64,000 nt of DNA. Origin: Rhodocollybia butyracea. Its lineage: Eukaryota > Basidiomycota > Agaricomycetes > Agaricales > Omphalotaceae. The notes below the pieces were generated by a model that had not been told where the DNA came from, searched no databases, and was given only the letters and a program-made list of their open reading frames with translations. Where the stretch lies: NCBI GenBank assembly GCA_015501585.1, contig JADNRY010000031.1, positions 186,001 through 250,000 on the forward strand, given 5' to 3'. Below are positions 11,701-22,176 of the stretch, piece by piece. The stretch's first letter is position 1. Every line of letters starts with the position of its first letter. The translations under genes were made by a program, and so were the position numbers.

Positions 11701-12704
11701 CCCGCGAATTGCAGGGAGGAGCCAAGGGTATGTAAGCTGAGTCGCATGTCATTAGTGCAAAACATCTGAAAGCTTTCGCTAGCCTTGACTCCAGCACTTT
11801 TACCGACCTTGCTGACGCCGTTTGACTTGAAACGTTTAGAGTCATATGGAAACAATCAACTGGACTACCACGTCATTTTGGATCTGCTACCTCTTGTCGC
11901 GACCTTGTTCTTCCAGCGAAGACTAAATCAGGAACAGCCCGGGGAAACTTCGGGTGAGGTCAAGAACCTTAGTTTAAGTGCTGTACAGAGCGCCATCCTA
12001 CTTGGCATCGGACTGCAGCGTAAAACCGTCGAAGAAGTTGAGGTGTGTAATACCGAAGTATCTATTACAATGGCTGACTCGAAATATTTTAGGCCGAACT
12101 ATCCCTCCCCGTTTCACAGATTCTTGCTATGCTCGTTAAACTGATCCTCAAGATTACTAGACGCCTAATTGAGATTCAAAAAGAGGCTATAACACAGAGT
12201 ATGCCCGAGCGATCGATGGGTGAAGCCTCTCTTCCGGTGAATTCAACTGGAACTGTTGCCAACAACAAAGATGTGTGGAAGAACGTCTCGGCAACAGTCG
12301 AGGCTGAACTAGAAGCGGCTGGAGAAGAAGAAAAAGAGGCCATGAAGAAACGAGAGCGACAGAGAGAGATGATAAACTCATTGGATCTAAGAAAGTGAGT
12401 AGTAAATTTAACAGCCGAATGTTGTTAGTACCTTCTCCCTTTGTTCCTCTTTCCTATCTTTGTTGGCTTGTGCTGATCCACAGTATTTAGATATGCGATA
12501 GACGACTCTTCGATGGATTGGTCGGCGGCTGAGTCGCAGGCCGCTAAAATCGCTGGATCTGGAAAAAATTCCATTCAGACAGTTATCAGCGTCAAAACCT
12601 CGGGTTCCAACCCCGGGAAAAGAAAAGCCTCAGATGAGGCCGGCGAAGGAGGTGGAGTGACGAAAAAGCCTACGCGGAGAGGAGGAAAGAAAGTTAAGAG
12701 GTGA
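8773..12704 (+). CDS. KRE33: RNA cytidine acetyltransferase (Kre33/NAT10 family)
   Basis: Nucleolar enzyme making N4-acetylcytidine in 18S rRNA and some tRNAs, with an ATP-dependent helicase module. Start MRKQLDPRIPILVNNN, stop at 12702-12704. In order: the N-terminal TmcA-like domain (HRSFIVLVGDKGRDQ, PSVLWCYKKDLGFTT), the helicase core with P-loop AARGRGKSSALG and DE box LLIIDEAAAIP, the acetyltransferase region (ISRESILSSLSRGLRAGGD, ELSGARIVRVAV, MGYGSRSIHCLNAYYSGE), the tRNA-binding C-terminus, and a basic tail ending GGKKVKR. Introns use ordinary GT..AG sites. The frame breaks twice without any possible intron, near 9660-9670 and at the CCCC run 10753-10756; one added base at each restores conserved text. 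Since the yeast and human counterparts are essential, these are more likely sequence errors than inactivation. Confidence 0.93.
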
Positions 12705-12988
12705 TAGAATATAGTTATGCATGCAATGTGGTAGTGAAGTTCACTTTGAACATGCAAAGCACTATGCCGATGGAAACAATATTCTAAGCCTCAAGCGATT
12801 AACCAATATCAAGAGTTAAGTAGCACGTCAATGAGTACACAAATAAGGAGGCGGAAGGTATGGAGAGGAGATTGGAATATTGCTACGGTTCGTACGTCCA
12901 TATTTGCCTTTCTGCACAGTATTAATGAAGCTTATGAAACCACAACAAAAAGCAGGATTTCCACGAGGTCAAGATTATAGTACAAAAC
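12705..12988. other. intergenic region; left edge of the HET/membrane-protein array
   Basis: No gene is visible. From about 12840 the sequence resembles 22070-22180 (for example GGAGAGGAGATTGGAATAT against GGAGAGGAGATAGGAATAT), so the left boundary of the duplicated block lies here. Confidence 0.55.
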
Positions 12989-13455
12989 CTATCGTCTAGC
13001 AACTGAGATGTCGGACTGGTACCGGTTGCGTAGTTTGCCCGTCTCATGCGAGGCGACAAGGACAGTCAGACCAAGGTTCGACAGCGGACGGGAAGTGGAT
13101 CTCAAAAACTCCCAAAGCTTTTCTCCTCTCCCGCCGTTATCCAGGTACTATGAATCACGGATATTCTTCGCAGATTCCCGGTCAAAGTTGCAGTTTGTGT
13201 TTGTCAGAATATCCGACCACAACGCGTAGTTGTGGATTCCTAACATGACAGCGAACTTCTCCCCAGTCCTCTGGTGTCGGAAAAGGAGAATGCCCGAGGT
13301 GCCACTACCAGTCAAGAAAAGACTTTCGGTGTTGTTACCCGACACTTCCCAAAAATTGTCAGGGTATGCTTCCAGTAGGGAGAACCCAACGTTCGTCGCA
13401 TTTGAAAAGGATACGTCGAATGCATACTCAAATGCTCTAGTATGGCCGGAGGTAC
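12989..13455 (-). pseudogene. displaced C-terminal tail of HET1 (frameshift plus TAG)
   Basis: Compared with the second copy, the HET1 frame shifts at about 13444-13447. The homologous tail continues in another frame (FSLLEAYPDNFWEVSG, GSGTSGILLFRHQRTGEKF, GIHNYALWSDIL). It then meets TAG at 13150-13148 where copy 2 has TAC (Tyr), and homology runs on to a stop at 12991-12989. The full ancestral protein was therefore longer, with two related GSGxSG..LLF..GxHNY..W modules. Adding one base at the GGCC near 13445 would restore the frame as far as the TAG, so an assembly error is possible for the shift; the TAG would still truncate about 50 residues. Confidence 0.7.
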
Positions 13456-15042
13456 GTCTGGGTGCATTCTGTCAACGATGCGGATGTTCACCATATGATA
13501 GGGAGGATCGCCGCGGTTGTTAGTACCCTTGCGTCGTGCCTCTACTAGGATGGCTTTGTTGTTTGTCAGATGTTTTGATGTCCTGTCTAAATTCTTCCAC
13601 AACATCCCTCCACGTCCATTATCCCTATAGTAGGAACCTTGAACGTCCTCGAGATCGATCGGCTTATTCTTGTCAAAGTCAAGGACAGTATCTAACCAGA
13701 TATTATAATTGTGAACTCCAGCCATGACGATAAATGGCTGGTTAAATTGGTTGTCTCTGAAGAGGAGGGCACCAGATGACCCACTACCCGGGAAGTGAAG
13801 ATACACAATATTCTTGTCTGTATCATGATCTGTCCAAGAAGCAGGGGTTGGAGAGTATTTCTGTTGAAGGATAACCTCACCAGGAAAAAAGAACGATATC
13901 TGGTACTGCGAGCTGCAACGTACCCATTCTCCGACTTCGAAACGCGCAGGATCCCTCTCCTTGAAAAATAATTCCTGTGGGCTCCCCTTTTCTCTGCATG
14001 GTACCAGTACATTTGGGTGCATTCTCGCAAACTGGTGCCCATCCGATACATGTGATCTCTTCACATAAATGGCTAAATACTCCAGCGTTCCTTGCTGGCG
14101 ACAGTTCAGAAGAGCCAGAAATTCGTCGTGACGATTTCGGGGGATGAGAGGAAGGCGGATCTGTAAGCCCAGATTGGTCATCGAGTAAGGTCGTCGCGTA
14201 TCAGGACGGTCGAATCGCTCGTACCCGCCACTTTCTCCAAAATCATCTGGACTGGTAGCGAGTAATCCACCAGACACAACTGACTGGGTGTTGGCCTTCC
14301 AAGCAAAGATGGTCTGATCGTCGGACACCTTCAAAATCTCTTCCTGTAGCCTAGTGAAGGCATTTGGCCCTTCGCCGTAGATCGTCGGCATGAAAACACC
14401 AAACCCATCAGTGCCCATCAGTGAGTACGCCTTGTCTTCTATGCGTGTCGTCTTTCTTCCGGCACCCCAAGACATTCTCTTCGCGATGCTGATCTCGCCT
14501 GCCCCGTTCATCAAGAGAACCTGTGGTGGGATTCCAGTAATATTGGTGATAATCCCTTGTAAGCTCGCCTTGGTTCCAATCTCCTTCCAGTCCCTTGCAA
14601 AGAAGATGACCGTCATTGGCGCCAACAGCTCCTGTAATGTCCATCCCCTTGTGAACCATTTGCACTCACAGAAGGCTGTTTCGAACAATTGTCGAGGAAG
14701 ATTACTCTGCACGTCTGCCAAGTAGGCATAGCATACTTCCGCTTCGCGGTAGTATCCATACATAGAGTTGATGGCCTCTGAGAGCTCGGCACTGCTGGAC
14801 TTGTCGATGCAGCAGGTGTCGATCCAAATGTACTTGTAATCATCACTGCGCGCCAGCTCGCATACTCGCATGATTTTGGAGTATCCCTTCATGTTCTTTG
14901 CGGTGGATAGATCGTGAATGTATTGGAAGGTCACCTCCTCTTCTTCCCATGGATGGGAGAGGATGGCATACAGCGGTATCCCTTGCTCATCTGCGTAGTA
15001 GACGAGCTCTGGGTCTCTACTAGTAGTTCGGAGAAGTCGCAT
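13312..15042 (-). CDS. HET-domain protein, copy 1 (HET1), 576-residue open frame
   Basis: Begins MRLLRTTSRDPELVYYADEQ. The HET (heterokaryon incompatibility) domain covers about residues 20-190: YAILSHPWEEEEVTF, YIWIDTCCIDKSSSAELSEA, MYGYYREAEVCYAYLADV and FTRGWTLQELLAP, then SIAKRMSWGAGRKTTRIEDKAYSLMG and MPTIYGEGPNAFTRLQEEI. HET domains in fungi trigger cell death on non-self recognition; here the role is inferred from the family. The usual SHTW is SHPW in this copy. The C-terminal half carries a module, GSGSSGALLF...IVMAGVHNYNIWLDTVLDF, whose variant recurs further on but out of frame (next entry). No introns. Partner of the membrane-protein genes on the same strand. Confidence 0.85.
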   Translation of the reverse strand: MRLLRTTSRDPELVYYADEQGIPLYAILSHPWEEEEVTFQYIHDLSTAKNMKGYSKIMRVCELARSDDYKYIWIDTCCIDKSSSAELSEAINSMYGYYREAEVCYAYLADVQSNLPRQLFETAFCECKWFTRGWTLQELLAPMTVIFFARDWKEIGTKASLQGIITNITGIPPQVLLMNGAGEISIAKRMSWGAGRKTTRIEDKAYSLMGTDGFGVFMPTIYGEGPNAFTRLQEEILKVSDDQTIFAWKANTQSVVSGGLLATSPDDFGESGGYERFDRPDTRRPYSMTNLGLQIRLPLIPRNRHDEFLALLNCRQQGTLEYLAIYVKRSHVSDGHQFARMHPNVLVPCREKGSPQELFFKERDPARFEVGEWVRCSSQYQISFFFPGEVILQQKYSPTPASWTDHDTDKNIVYLHFPGSGSSGALLFRDNQFNQPFIVMAGVHNYNIWLDTVLDFDKNKPIDLEDVQGSYYRDNGRGGMLWKNLDRTSKHLTNNKAILVEARRKGTNNRGDPPYHMVNIRIVDRMHPDVPPAILEHLSMHSTYPFQMRRTLGSPYWKHTLTIFGKCRVTTPKVFS

Positions 15043-15529
15043 AATGATAGTCTGGAGTCTCTATTTGATGTGAGGTTGGTAGCAAGAGCAACATCGCTGA
15101 AACAACTTACCAAGCTTGCTGTCTGTTCCAACGTCAAGAGACAGCAAGAGACTACTTAAATCAAGCCTGCACCATCGATGACGGAGACCGTGATTAGTGC
15201 CCAATTAGGCTGTGACAGCGAAGGTGGAGCTATATTCAGTCCCAGGCCGTACGATAGGATGAAACAAGATCGGAGAACCTTAACCTCGATACATAACTTA
15301 CTGTAAAACCAACTATCTACCATAAGTATCGGCCCACTAAGATTTCCTCACTCTCATTATATGAAGTTGCCTAGTTATTATTTAGTATTCTGTGTTGATG
15401 ACTTGAACCCGTGTATTGGATGAGATGAAGAGAACATACTGCTGGTATACTCTCCGAGCGTGTTCCCAATCTCCTGTTGTCAATGTTTTTCCTGGGAATA
15501 AACTGCAGCATGGACTCTACACCTTTGAC
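15043..15529. other. upstream region of HET1
   Basis: Aligns by eye to 24218-24500 upstream of HET2 (shared AAGCCTGCACCATCGATGAC and TTAGGCTGTGACA), so the promoter was duplicated together with the gene. The rest, to 15529, holds no recognised gene. Confidence 0.5.
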
Positions 15530-15840
15530 AATGTCGTTCTTTGAATATGTCCCATGATTTAGTTTTGTTTGGAATGATGTGGTCGAGAAGCTCTGGACAA
15601 CTAGATGGACGCAGAACATATACCACAAAGCTAGACAGCTGCACCTGTCCACGTTGCTAGATCGTACTTTGGGAGTTTTCAGCTGGTTCGTGGGCCATGC
15701 CAGACAGTATCAGAGCTAGATGCAGAGTAAGAGTCGGAGACGATGTCAATTTGAAACCTGGTCCAGCGACGCGAGGTAAGTAGGTTCATGAGACGGCGAG
15801 GGAAAAAAGGACCAGGATCTCTCCAGAATCCGACTCCAGA
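15530..15840 (-). pseudogene. decayed copy of the membrane-protein gene P (P3 relic, 3' portion)
   Basis: The nucleotide sequence matches the intact P gene at about 20090-20340. Shared blocks include TTTGGAATGATNTGGTC, CACCTGTCCACGTTGCTA, GATGTCAATTTG and CCAGCGACGCGAG. Indels and substitutions destroy the frame. The remainder of the relic resumes at about 17900, beyond the inserted element 15944-17818. Confidence 0.75.
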
Positions 15841-15943
15841 TAAGATTGAAAAGTGACGAAGTTCTACGGTGGAGAGGAATAGATTACGGGAAATGTGAGT
15901 ATATGTGAGATGGATGTGGTTGTGTGAGGTAGACTCTGAAAAG

Positions 15944-17818
15944 TATCGCAATCGAGAGTTAGTTGCTCTAAAATTTGACTTTGCCGATCATCGGCTCAGG
16001 GTTGACGGTGATCGTTTCCAAACTTCCCGGAGGCCCCCCGGAAATTATTTATGTATTGAGAAAAGGGAAATGTAGACTTGGATAACACAGTAAGCGAAGA
16101 CAAAATTCATAGTCTGTCTTTAGGAATTAGACCTCAAATCTCAGCTCTTGGTACGGAGTTAGCATACTTGAGGTTGCATCAGGGTGCACGGGATGCCGCT
16201 TTCCAGCACTATCCAGCGCTGGGGGCCGCTGGAAACGGCTGTACAGTGCCTGATAACAGCGCCAGCTTGTCCATGTTTTGCTGATGCCCTTCCGGCCATA
16301 ACCATTAAAACACAAGCATAAGTAGCACAGAAGGAGACTGGGTATGTATAGTTGCATGCACTGTCAGTGTTAGGAATTTTTTGTTAATGTTACTTTTGAC
16401 ACCCATACGATCAACTTGGTCCAAATTAGTGTAAAAGAAGCATCAATGAGGCCCCCATCCAGGCTGTGGATGGATGAAGTTTGATCATAAACCATGCTAA
16501 ATATTAAGTGTTGATAGCCAGTCAAAATATTGTAGTACTTATTACCAAAGCATCCAAAAAGCATTGCACTGTCACCTGTAAGAGTGTTTAGTGAAACGAC
16601 GAGAAAGGAGGGTCCTGGTGTGAGGAGAGTGTGAAGTGTAAGGGGAGTGAGGAGCGGTGTAGTATTTGGAAGTGTAAAATAATTGAAAGGGGCCAGAGGA
16701 ACCGGCGAGGCGCAAGCAGTGTGACGAATAGCGACGAGAGTGTGAGTGCGACCCGTAACTGGAGTCTGGAACAGTGTAAGTGACAAGAATAATTATCTGC
16801 AGTAAGTATAGCTTGTAAACTGTAAATGAAGCTGTAAATAGGGCATAAAGACTCGAAGATACTTCGATTGTTCTATGTACCTATTATCATTTAAATACTA
16901 TTCCGTTTGGGCTAGTGCTCCAACTGCCATTTGTGTACTCTGACATCAGTCATCGCTGATTGGCTTGCTATTTCTGATACGCTGATTCGGCTGAGGATAT
17001 GACTCGCTTTGGCCTCATGCAATTACTTTGAATAGGTAATGCTTTACAGAAAACATTTTGATGCACTGACAATACCCTGGGGCTTGAAGTCTTGTGCACC
17101 ATTAACTAGGTACAGGTACCTAGTTAGGACTTGTGGCAATCTGCTTCTTGGATGGATACTCTGTATTGCAGCCCCTCTCTGAACTTGTAAAATTCCAGAT
17201 CCATAGTAACACATAATGCAGCATGGCAGCGGGCTGAACTGCAAAAAATCAGGTCATAACACATCAAACCTGATTTTTTATGCTTAATGCAATTTCAGTG
17301 CCTACAATGCGTAAACTATGGTGTAACACAAAAATTTGGGCCTAGAGCTGAGCATTACCCCCTCACACTCTAAGGGACTGGATTTCAAACGGTCATAATG
17401 TAGTAGAGTTACTGGTAACTTAAACGAAGTATGCAGGCTTTAGGAGTGAATTGAATTGCACATAGTTCATCCACTCTCTCAATGGATCCAACACTTGGGA
17501 TTTGAGGTTTTTACCAGGACCATAAAACCAGACAGAAGGCCTCAAATAAAAAGATCCTCAACTTGAAATCCTGGCACAAAGTCATGTGCATAAATAGACC
17601 AGTTGATTTCCAACTGTCTCGTCTCCCAGAGGAAGGTTGCCAGGCCTCAATCTTGAGTCTAGGTGAACAATGAACTCATCACAATTCGAAGTACTTATTT
17701 TAGGATATGGTTATGCTATTCGGAAGGTCTCCGAGAAATTCTGGAGTTGATCACCGTCAACCCTGAGCCGATGATCGGCAAAGTCAATTTATAGGGCAAC
17801 TAACTCTCGATTGCGATA
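15944..17818. mobile_element. 1,875 bp terminal-inverted-repeat DNA element, non-autonomous
   Basis: The ends are inverted repeats of about 70 bp. The left end starts TATCGCAATCGAGAGTTAGT at 15944; the right end is its reverse complement, ending at 17818. Both also share TTGACTTTGCCGATCATCGG and the following GCTCAGGGTTGACGGTGATC with few mismatches. A 6 bp direct repeat GAAAAG flanks it (15938-15943 and 17819-17824), as expected for a target-site duplication. The interior has no recognisable transposase; the longest open frame, 16370-16786 minus, is unlike known proteins. It contains a perfect palindrome at 17103-17126 and a hairpin at 17243-17279. The superfamily is uncertain. It sits inside the P3 relic. 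Confidence 0.8.
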
Positions 17819-17899
17819 GAAAAGAACACTCATGCTTTTGGCTGCTATCCAGTGTCCTTGCCATTTGAGACCATTCGAGCTGACACGAATGACAAAGCT

Positions 17900-17995
17900 T
17901 CCCGGACCGGACAACTAGGAGCTATTCCCAGCAGAATCATCGCGAACGAATACCACTGGCACCAGAATACCACTACCGGTAAACTGCACTAGCCA
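17900..17995 (-). pseudogene. second part of the decayed P copy (P3 relic)
   Basis: Matches the intact P gene near 20740-20840: CAGAATCATCGCGAACGAAT is shared with AAGAATCATCGCGAACGAAT, followed by ACCACT and GGTAAAC in the same order. Together with 15530-15840 it brackets the TIR element, showing that the element inserted into an older P copy. Confidence 0.65.
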
Positions 17996-18169
17996 GTAGT
18001 AGTAGCACGGACAGCTATATCTGCGCGCGGAAACTCTTTATAACGTGTCTAATGTCGCAGATTAACGACGGATGTATTTCTTCGGTTGTGCTCCCAGGGG
18101 TCCTTGCCCAGGTTCTAAAGCTTGCTGTTTCCTCGCTCTCGCTCGGAGGTCTTCTCCTTCATTTGCATA

Positions 18170-19562
18170 ATGGCCAAAGTACCGATGACATGGAGGCAAT
18201 TTCTTCACTATCGTCCCACATCAATTCCTACAATCTTGAGTCCTTCAATTCCTTCCAACAAAACCGACACGCATACTTTCACCTGTACAGACACCCCGGA
18301 TGACTTCCCGGATCCCACAAACTTCCTCCGTCAAAGTGGCCTTCCCAGCGGTGTTGACTTCGTTAGTCGAATCATGAACGACTTTCGTTCATACGCTAAA
18401 GGAATACTGGACAAGAATGTGCCTATCACGGTCCTTGATGAAATTCAGCATTTTGAACGTGCTCTATCTACTAGGGTAAGTACTGACATCGGATATCTGT
18501 TTTTCGTTTGGTTTCGCTCTGCTACGTGGATCACGGAGGCGCTCTTCGCTTTAGTCGATGATGGACAGGGAGTCATACGAGTCATAACGCAGTCGCCCGC
18601 AATTGGCGATGAAGATGTGTCCACCTTGCTTGATAAGACTGTGGTCAAAGCCTCTAGCGTCGACTTCAAACTGCCACTTGTCTTTGCATTTCATTTACTA
18701 GATATTATCGCAGATCACACCTTCGAACCAGAAGAGCGGACGGGTGGGAGAGCAATGATTAGCAAGGTATGTATGCTATCCAAATCAACTGTTTTCCCTT
18801 GCTCATAGGTTTGGAAAACAAGTTGTTCTTGAAAACCAAAGCGAATGCTCCAGCAAATGTAGGATTTTTTTACGATGGTCTGGCAGTCTCTTTTATGGGA
18901 CGGTCAATATTGTCGTGGCTGATGATAGAGCAGGTGAGCTTGAGTCTGGTCATTGGGCTGCTGTGTTATCACAAGTTTGTTGTATACATCCAAACCTCCC
19001 AACTTTACCAGCCGATTTTCCGAGTTATCTTACTGGACTAGATGACATTCCTTTTCTACTCATTTTCGTTTATCTGCTACTCCCACATACCGCAGTCACA
19101 GAACCGAAACGACCCAAAGTCCGCAACCATGTTCTTGTCACTATTACAAAAACAAAAAAGCTTTCTTCCTCAGGCTCGCGGACTTGTAATGTCGCAAAAG
19201 TACTCAACATCAGTAACCCTGTTGAGAAAACTACATCCACTGTGCTCCAGAATGTGTGTGCTTATATTTAACTCACACTCACCCAGGATGTTATCTCATC
19301 GCTCTACCCAGATACAGCTCTCAGATACTACCACACAGATAAGTCGCATTGCTTTTACTCGTCAGCTGCATCACAGCAAACAGGCGGAAGTTTATCAAGG
19401 TTCCCTCGACAGCCGTGCAGTTATCTTCAAAATATACCGCAATTACCAACATGTACAGTTTTGCCGTGAAGTTTCAGTATAACTCTATTGTCTGAAAAAC
19501 TTCCGGGCATCATCCCTTACTTTTATGGCTATACTCGAATGAGGCTGGGGTTAGGGAAGACG
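18170..19562 (+). pseudogene. truncated, protein-kinase-like gene of mushroom type (catalytic lobe missing)
   Basis: A reading frame starting MAKVPMTWRQFLHYRP at 18170 runs through LPSGVDFVSRIMNDFRSYAK and ALFALVDDGQGVIRVI. Further pieces look coding across likely introns: IVVADDRAGELESGHWAAVL near 18910-18970 and LPADFPSYLTGLDDIPFLL near 19000-19060. The last part, 19330-19560, resembles a kinase N-lobe: RQLHHSKQAEVYQGSLDSRA, VIFKIY (lysine of the VAIK motif), then FCREVSVY (Glu of helix C) and PGIIPYFYGYTR in another frame. No HRD or DFG motif follows; at about 19590 the sequence becomes the P1 3' flank. It is read as a gene cut off by the rearrangement. The kinase call is moderate, and the N-terminal half is unrecognised. 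Confidence 0.5.
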
Positions 19563-19793
19563 AAAACTTAGAGTAGTATTTTTGTCCAAAAGAGGTTCGT
19601 AGTAAGAGTAATATCATCGAGACGGAAACTTACCAAGAGGTCGAGAACGGAGGACGCCGCCATATATGATGAGATTAGATATGAGCCTCAATTCCCTATC
19701 TTTCAGAAGGTTGCTGCCTGTAGGCCTTCATTATAGAACCTGTATATTGGGAGACAAGGTACATATACTATATACACGTATTACAAAGCGAAA

Positions 19794-21371
19794 TCAAGCC
19801 CCTTCTCCACCCTGAGTGAAGTTCGAAAGCTGGGCAAGATACTTATCATATACCGTTCGAGCGTAGTCTGCATCTAGACGCAAGTCCTTCATCAAGCGAT
19901 CCACTACCACAGCTTGTTCCCCAGCCAAGTTCTCTGTCGGTAAGATACAGGCATCTTCAGCTGGCTCAGTGTTGGCATCCACAACTTGTGCTCGCTGGGT
20001 GAGGACAGTGTTATTAACTTTTTCTTCGGGGACGGGTCGTGTAGCTGATTTTACATCGTGGACAATTTCTTCTTTGAATTTGCTCCACGTTGCAGTATGG
20101 TTTGGAATGATTTGGTCAAGAAGCTCTCGACAATTGGATGGCCGCAAGACATACGCCACAAAGACAGCAGCACCTGTCCACGTTGCTAAATCGTACTTGG
20201 GAACTGGTTTGTGGACCACTGGACGCAGATTAAGACATTCGGAAATAATGTCAATTTGTAAACTTTCACGATCCAGCGACGCGAGATATGAATTGTAGGC
20301 CCATGAGACAGCAAGAGAGAAAAGGAACAGGATCTGTCCAAACAAGGAAGATTGGGGAATCAAAAGAAGCTGGAGCACAAATTGGACTGTCAAAAGCAGA
20401 GCGCATGCACCTATCTTGTTCAAGTTCGACTGTTTGGAGGGTGAGGGAGAGGGTGATGATTCGGCGCGGTGAGACAAGGATTTCCGTGTAGCTGTGCCGA
20501 TGTCTGGAACCATGTCATCACCTGGAAGAGCGCTATAGCCCTGAGCTATACTCTTGACTGGGTTTTGGCCACGGCTGCTGTCCTTGCCACCTGAGATCGA
20601 GCTGCTGCTAAAATTGAGCAGAAACGATCCTCCAGTAACAAAGTTAACCGCACTTTCATCCCCAACAAGGACAATCATTTCTCTCTCGTTGATTATGACG
20701 CCGTCCCCACGCGGTGAACCCGCAGAAGGCTTCGAATGACGAAGCTCAAGGATCCCAGAACCGATAACTAAACAGGAGATACCGTTCGCTGTTATTCCCA
20801 AAAGAATCATCGCGAACGAATACCACTGCCGGTAAACAGCGCTCACAATACACACGGCTATATTCGTGAAAATAGTGAGGAGTGCCAGGAAGATGGAGAA
20901 GGAGTCTCTCTTTGATTCCACGTAACGGCGTGTTTCAGGAGCACGTCGTAAATGAACGATGGACACATTAACGCAAGAGTTCCTCCGGTTCCCAGGAATA
21001 ATCTGAGCCTCTATTTCCGCACCTTGGCATCGCTTGGAAAGAAGGTATGCTAGATGACCCGTCGCTGCGAGGTTTGTCCCCGATTCGGCTGCGACGAATC
21101 GCGGTCCTTTCTTTCCTCCCAAACCAAAGAGTTCCGCGGGGTCCGAACCGTCTCCGAGAAAAAGTCCTCTCCATAGCTTCCCCCTAGCCAAACGACCGTA
21201 GCATTTCGCGATTGTATAGCTTCCGGGCGAGTTGTACCATCCAAGCAGCCATCGACCGGAAAAGAAATGGACTGTGGACATGGCGGTCACAGCTTCCTCG
21301 CCACCAAAAAATCCAGCGATTCCAGAAGTGTCGAGCGTGAACGGGGAGTTAGTTAGCAGGCTTTGCGGCAT
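19794..21371 (-). CDS. multi-pass membrane protein of unknown function (P1, 525 residues, intact)
   Basis: Single exon. The start is taken at MPQSLLTNSPF (21371) because the second copy starts at the equivalent MPQ; an in-frame ATG lies 22 codons upstream. The soluble N-terminus contains GIAGFFGGEEAVTAMSTVHF and WLLGWYNSPGSYTIAKCYGR, with LFGLGGKKGPRFVAAESGTN. Hydrophobic segments fall at about 157-180, 184-206, 319-337 and 341-362. Ser/Pro-rich linkers occur at about 258-318. The C-terminal about 110 residues are soluble and end NFTQGGEGA. I do not recognise the family. It lies on the same strand as the HET genes and alternates with them; three copies in 14 kb suggest it was amplified together with HET. 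Confidence 0.85.
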   Translation of the reverse strand: MPQSLLTNSPFTLDTSGIAGFFGGEEAVTAMSTVHFFSGRWLLGWYNSPGSYTIAKCYGRLARGKLWRGLFLGDGSDPAELFGLGGKKGPRFVAAESGTNLAATGHLAYLLSKRCQGAEIEAQIIPGNRRNSCVNVSIVHLRRAPETRRYVESKRDSFSIFLALLTIFTNIAVCIVSAVYRQWYSFAMILLGITANGISCLVIGSGILELRHSKPSAGSPRGDGVIINEREMIVLVGDESAVNFVTGGSFLLNFSSSSISGGKDSSRGQNPVKSIAQGYSALPGDDMVPDIGTATRKSLSHRAESSPSPSPSKQSNLNKIGACALLLTVQFVLQLLLIPQSSLFGQILFLFSLAVSWAYNSYLASLDRESLQIDIISECLNLRPVVHKPVPKYDLATWTGAAVFVAYVLRPSNCRELLDQIIPNHTATWSKFKEEIVHDVKSATRPVPEEKVNNTVLTQRAQVVDANTEPAEDACILPTENLAGEQAVVVDRLMKDLRLDADYARTVYDKYLAQLSNFTQGGEGA

Positions 21372-22176
21372 TGTTGTAGTCGAAAGACTTGCATAGAAGT
21401 GCGATATATATGTGCTATCATGATCTGGCCGCTCCAAACATCTATGCGCGAATAGACGAGCGATGTTGCGAAAAGACCGTGGTATCTGCCTCGCCGGAGG
21501 CCTTGCATACGTTGCATGGCAGATCCAACTTTATCTCTTGAATTGAATAATTTCGTCTTTGAGAACTCTAAAAAGTACCTACAGTGTTTTTGGAGCCCTC
21601 CACTTGACTCTTAGAGATATGGCTCCATTACTAAGGAGGAGCGTTCTTGACGTCTCTGTATCACTGAAGATGGCCACTGGCAGTCATTTGATTGGTTGCA
21701 GTTTCTCGGACCAGGGAGAAGGCTCGTTGAACAGTTGTCGTCGAATCAAGAGGAGTGCCGGCCCGATGGCACGTGTATACGTCACCAAATGACGTAGCTT
21801 GCTACCTACATCAATCTAATAGGCGCGCGTGTATTGTTCCCACCATCAATCTCTTCAATGGCCACGATCAGAGTCTACAACACAGTGCAGCGTCAATACA
21901 ACTTGCTAAGTAGTCGTGCTAGCCTTTACATCGCTATCTTCATTGTCTCCTGTGCTTTTCATGCTTATCCACAATATTGTTGCAAAAGACGAATTCCAAC
22001 GACGACAGACTGTCCACTCTCCTTTCAAATTTCTTCGAGTAGCTACTAGTTTAAGTAACATGAATACACCAGTGGAGAGGAGATAGGAATATCGTGTATG
22101 CATTGGAGAACGTACGTCCATACGTATTTCCCTTTTTCGCGCAGTATCGCGCCTATAAAATATCACGGTACAAAAC
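21372..22176. other. upstream region of P1 and junction between repeat units
   Basis: The first about 400 bp align to the P2 upstream region (GTTTTTGGAGCCCTCCA, GACGTCTCTGTATCA, GAAGATGGCCA), so the P promoter was duplicated. Similarity ends near 21790 (ATGGCACGTGTA shared with 27369). No gene is seen to 22070, where the HET2 3' flank begins. Confidence 0.55.
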
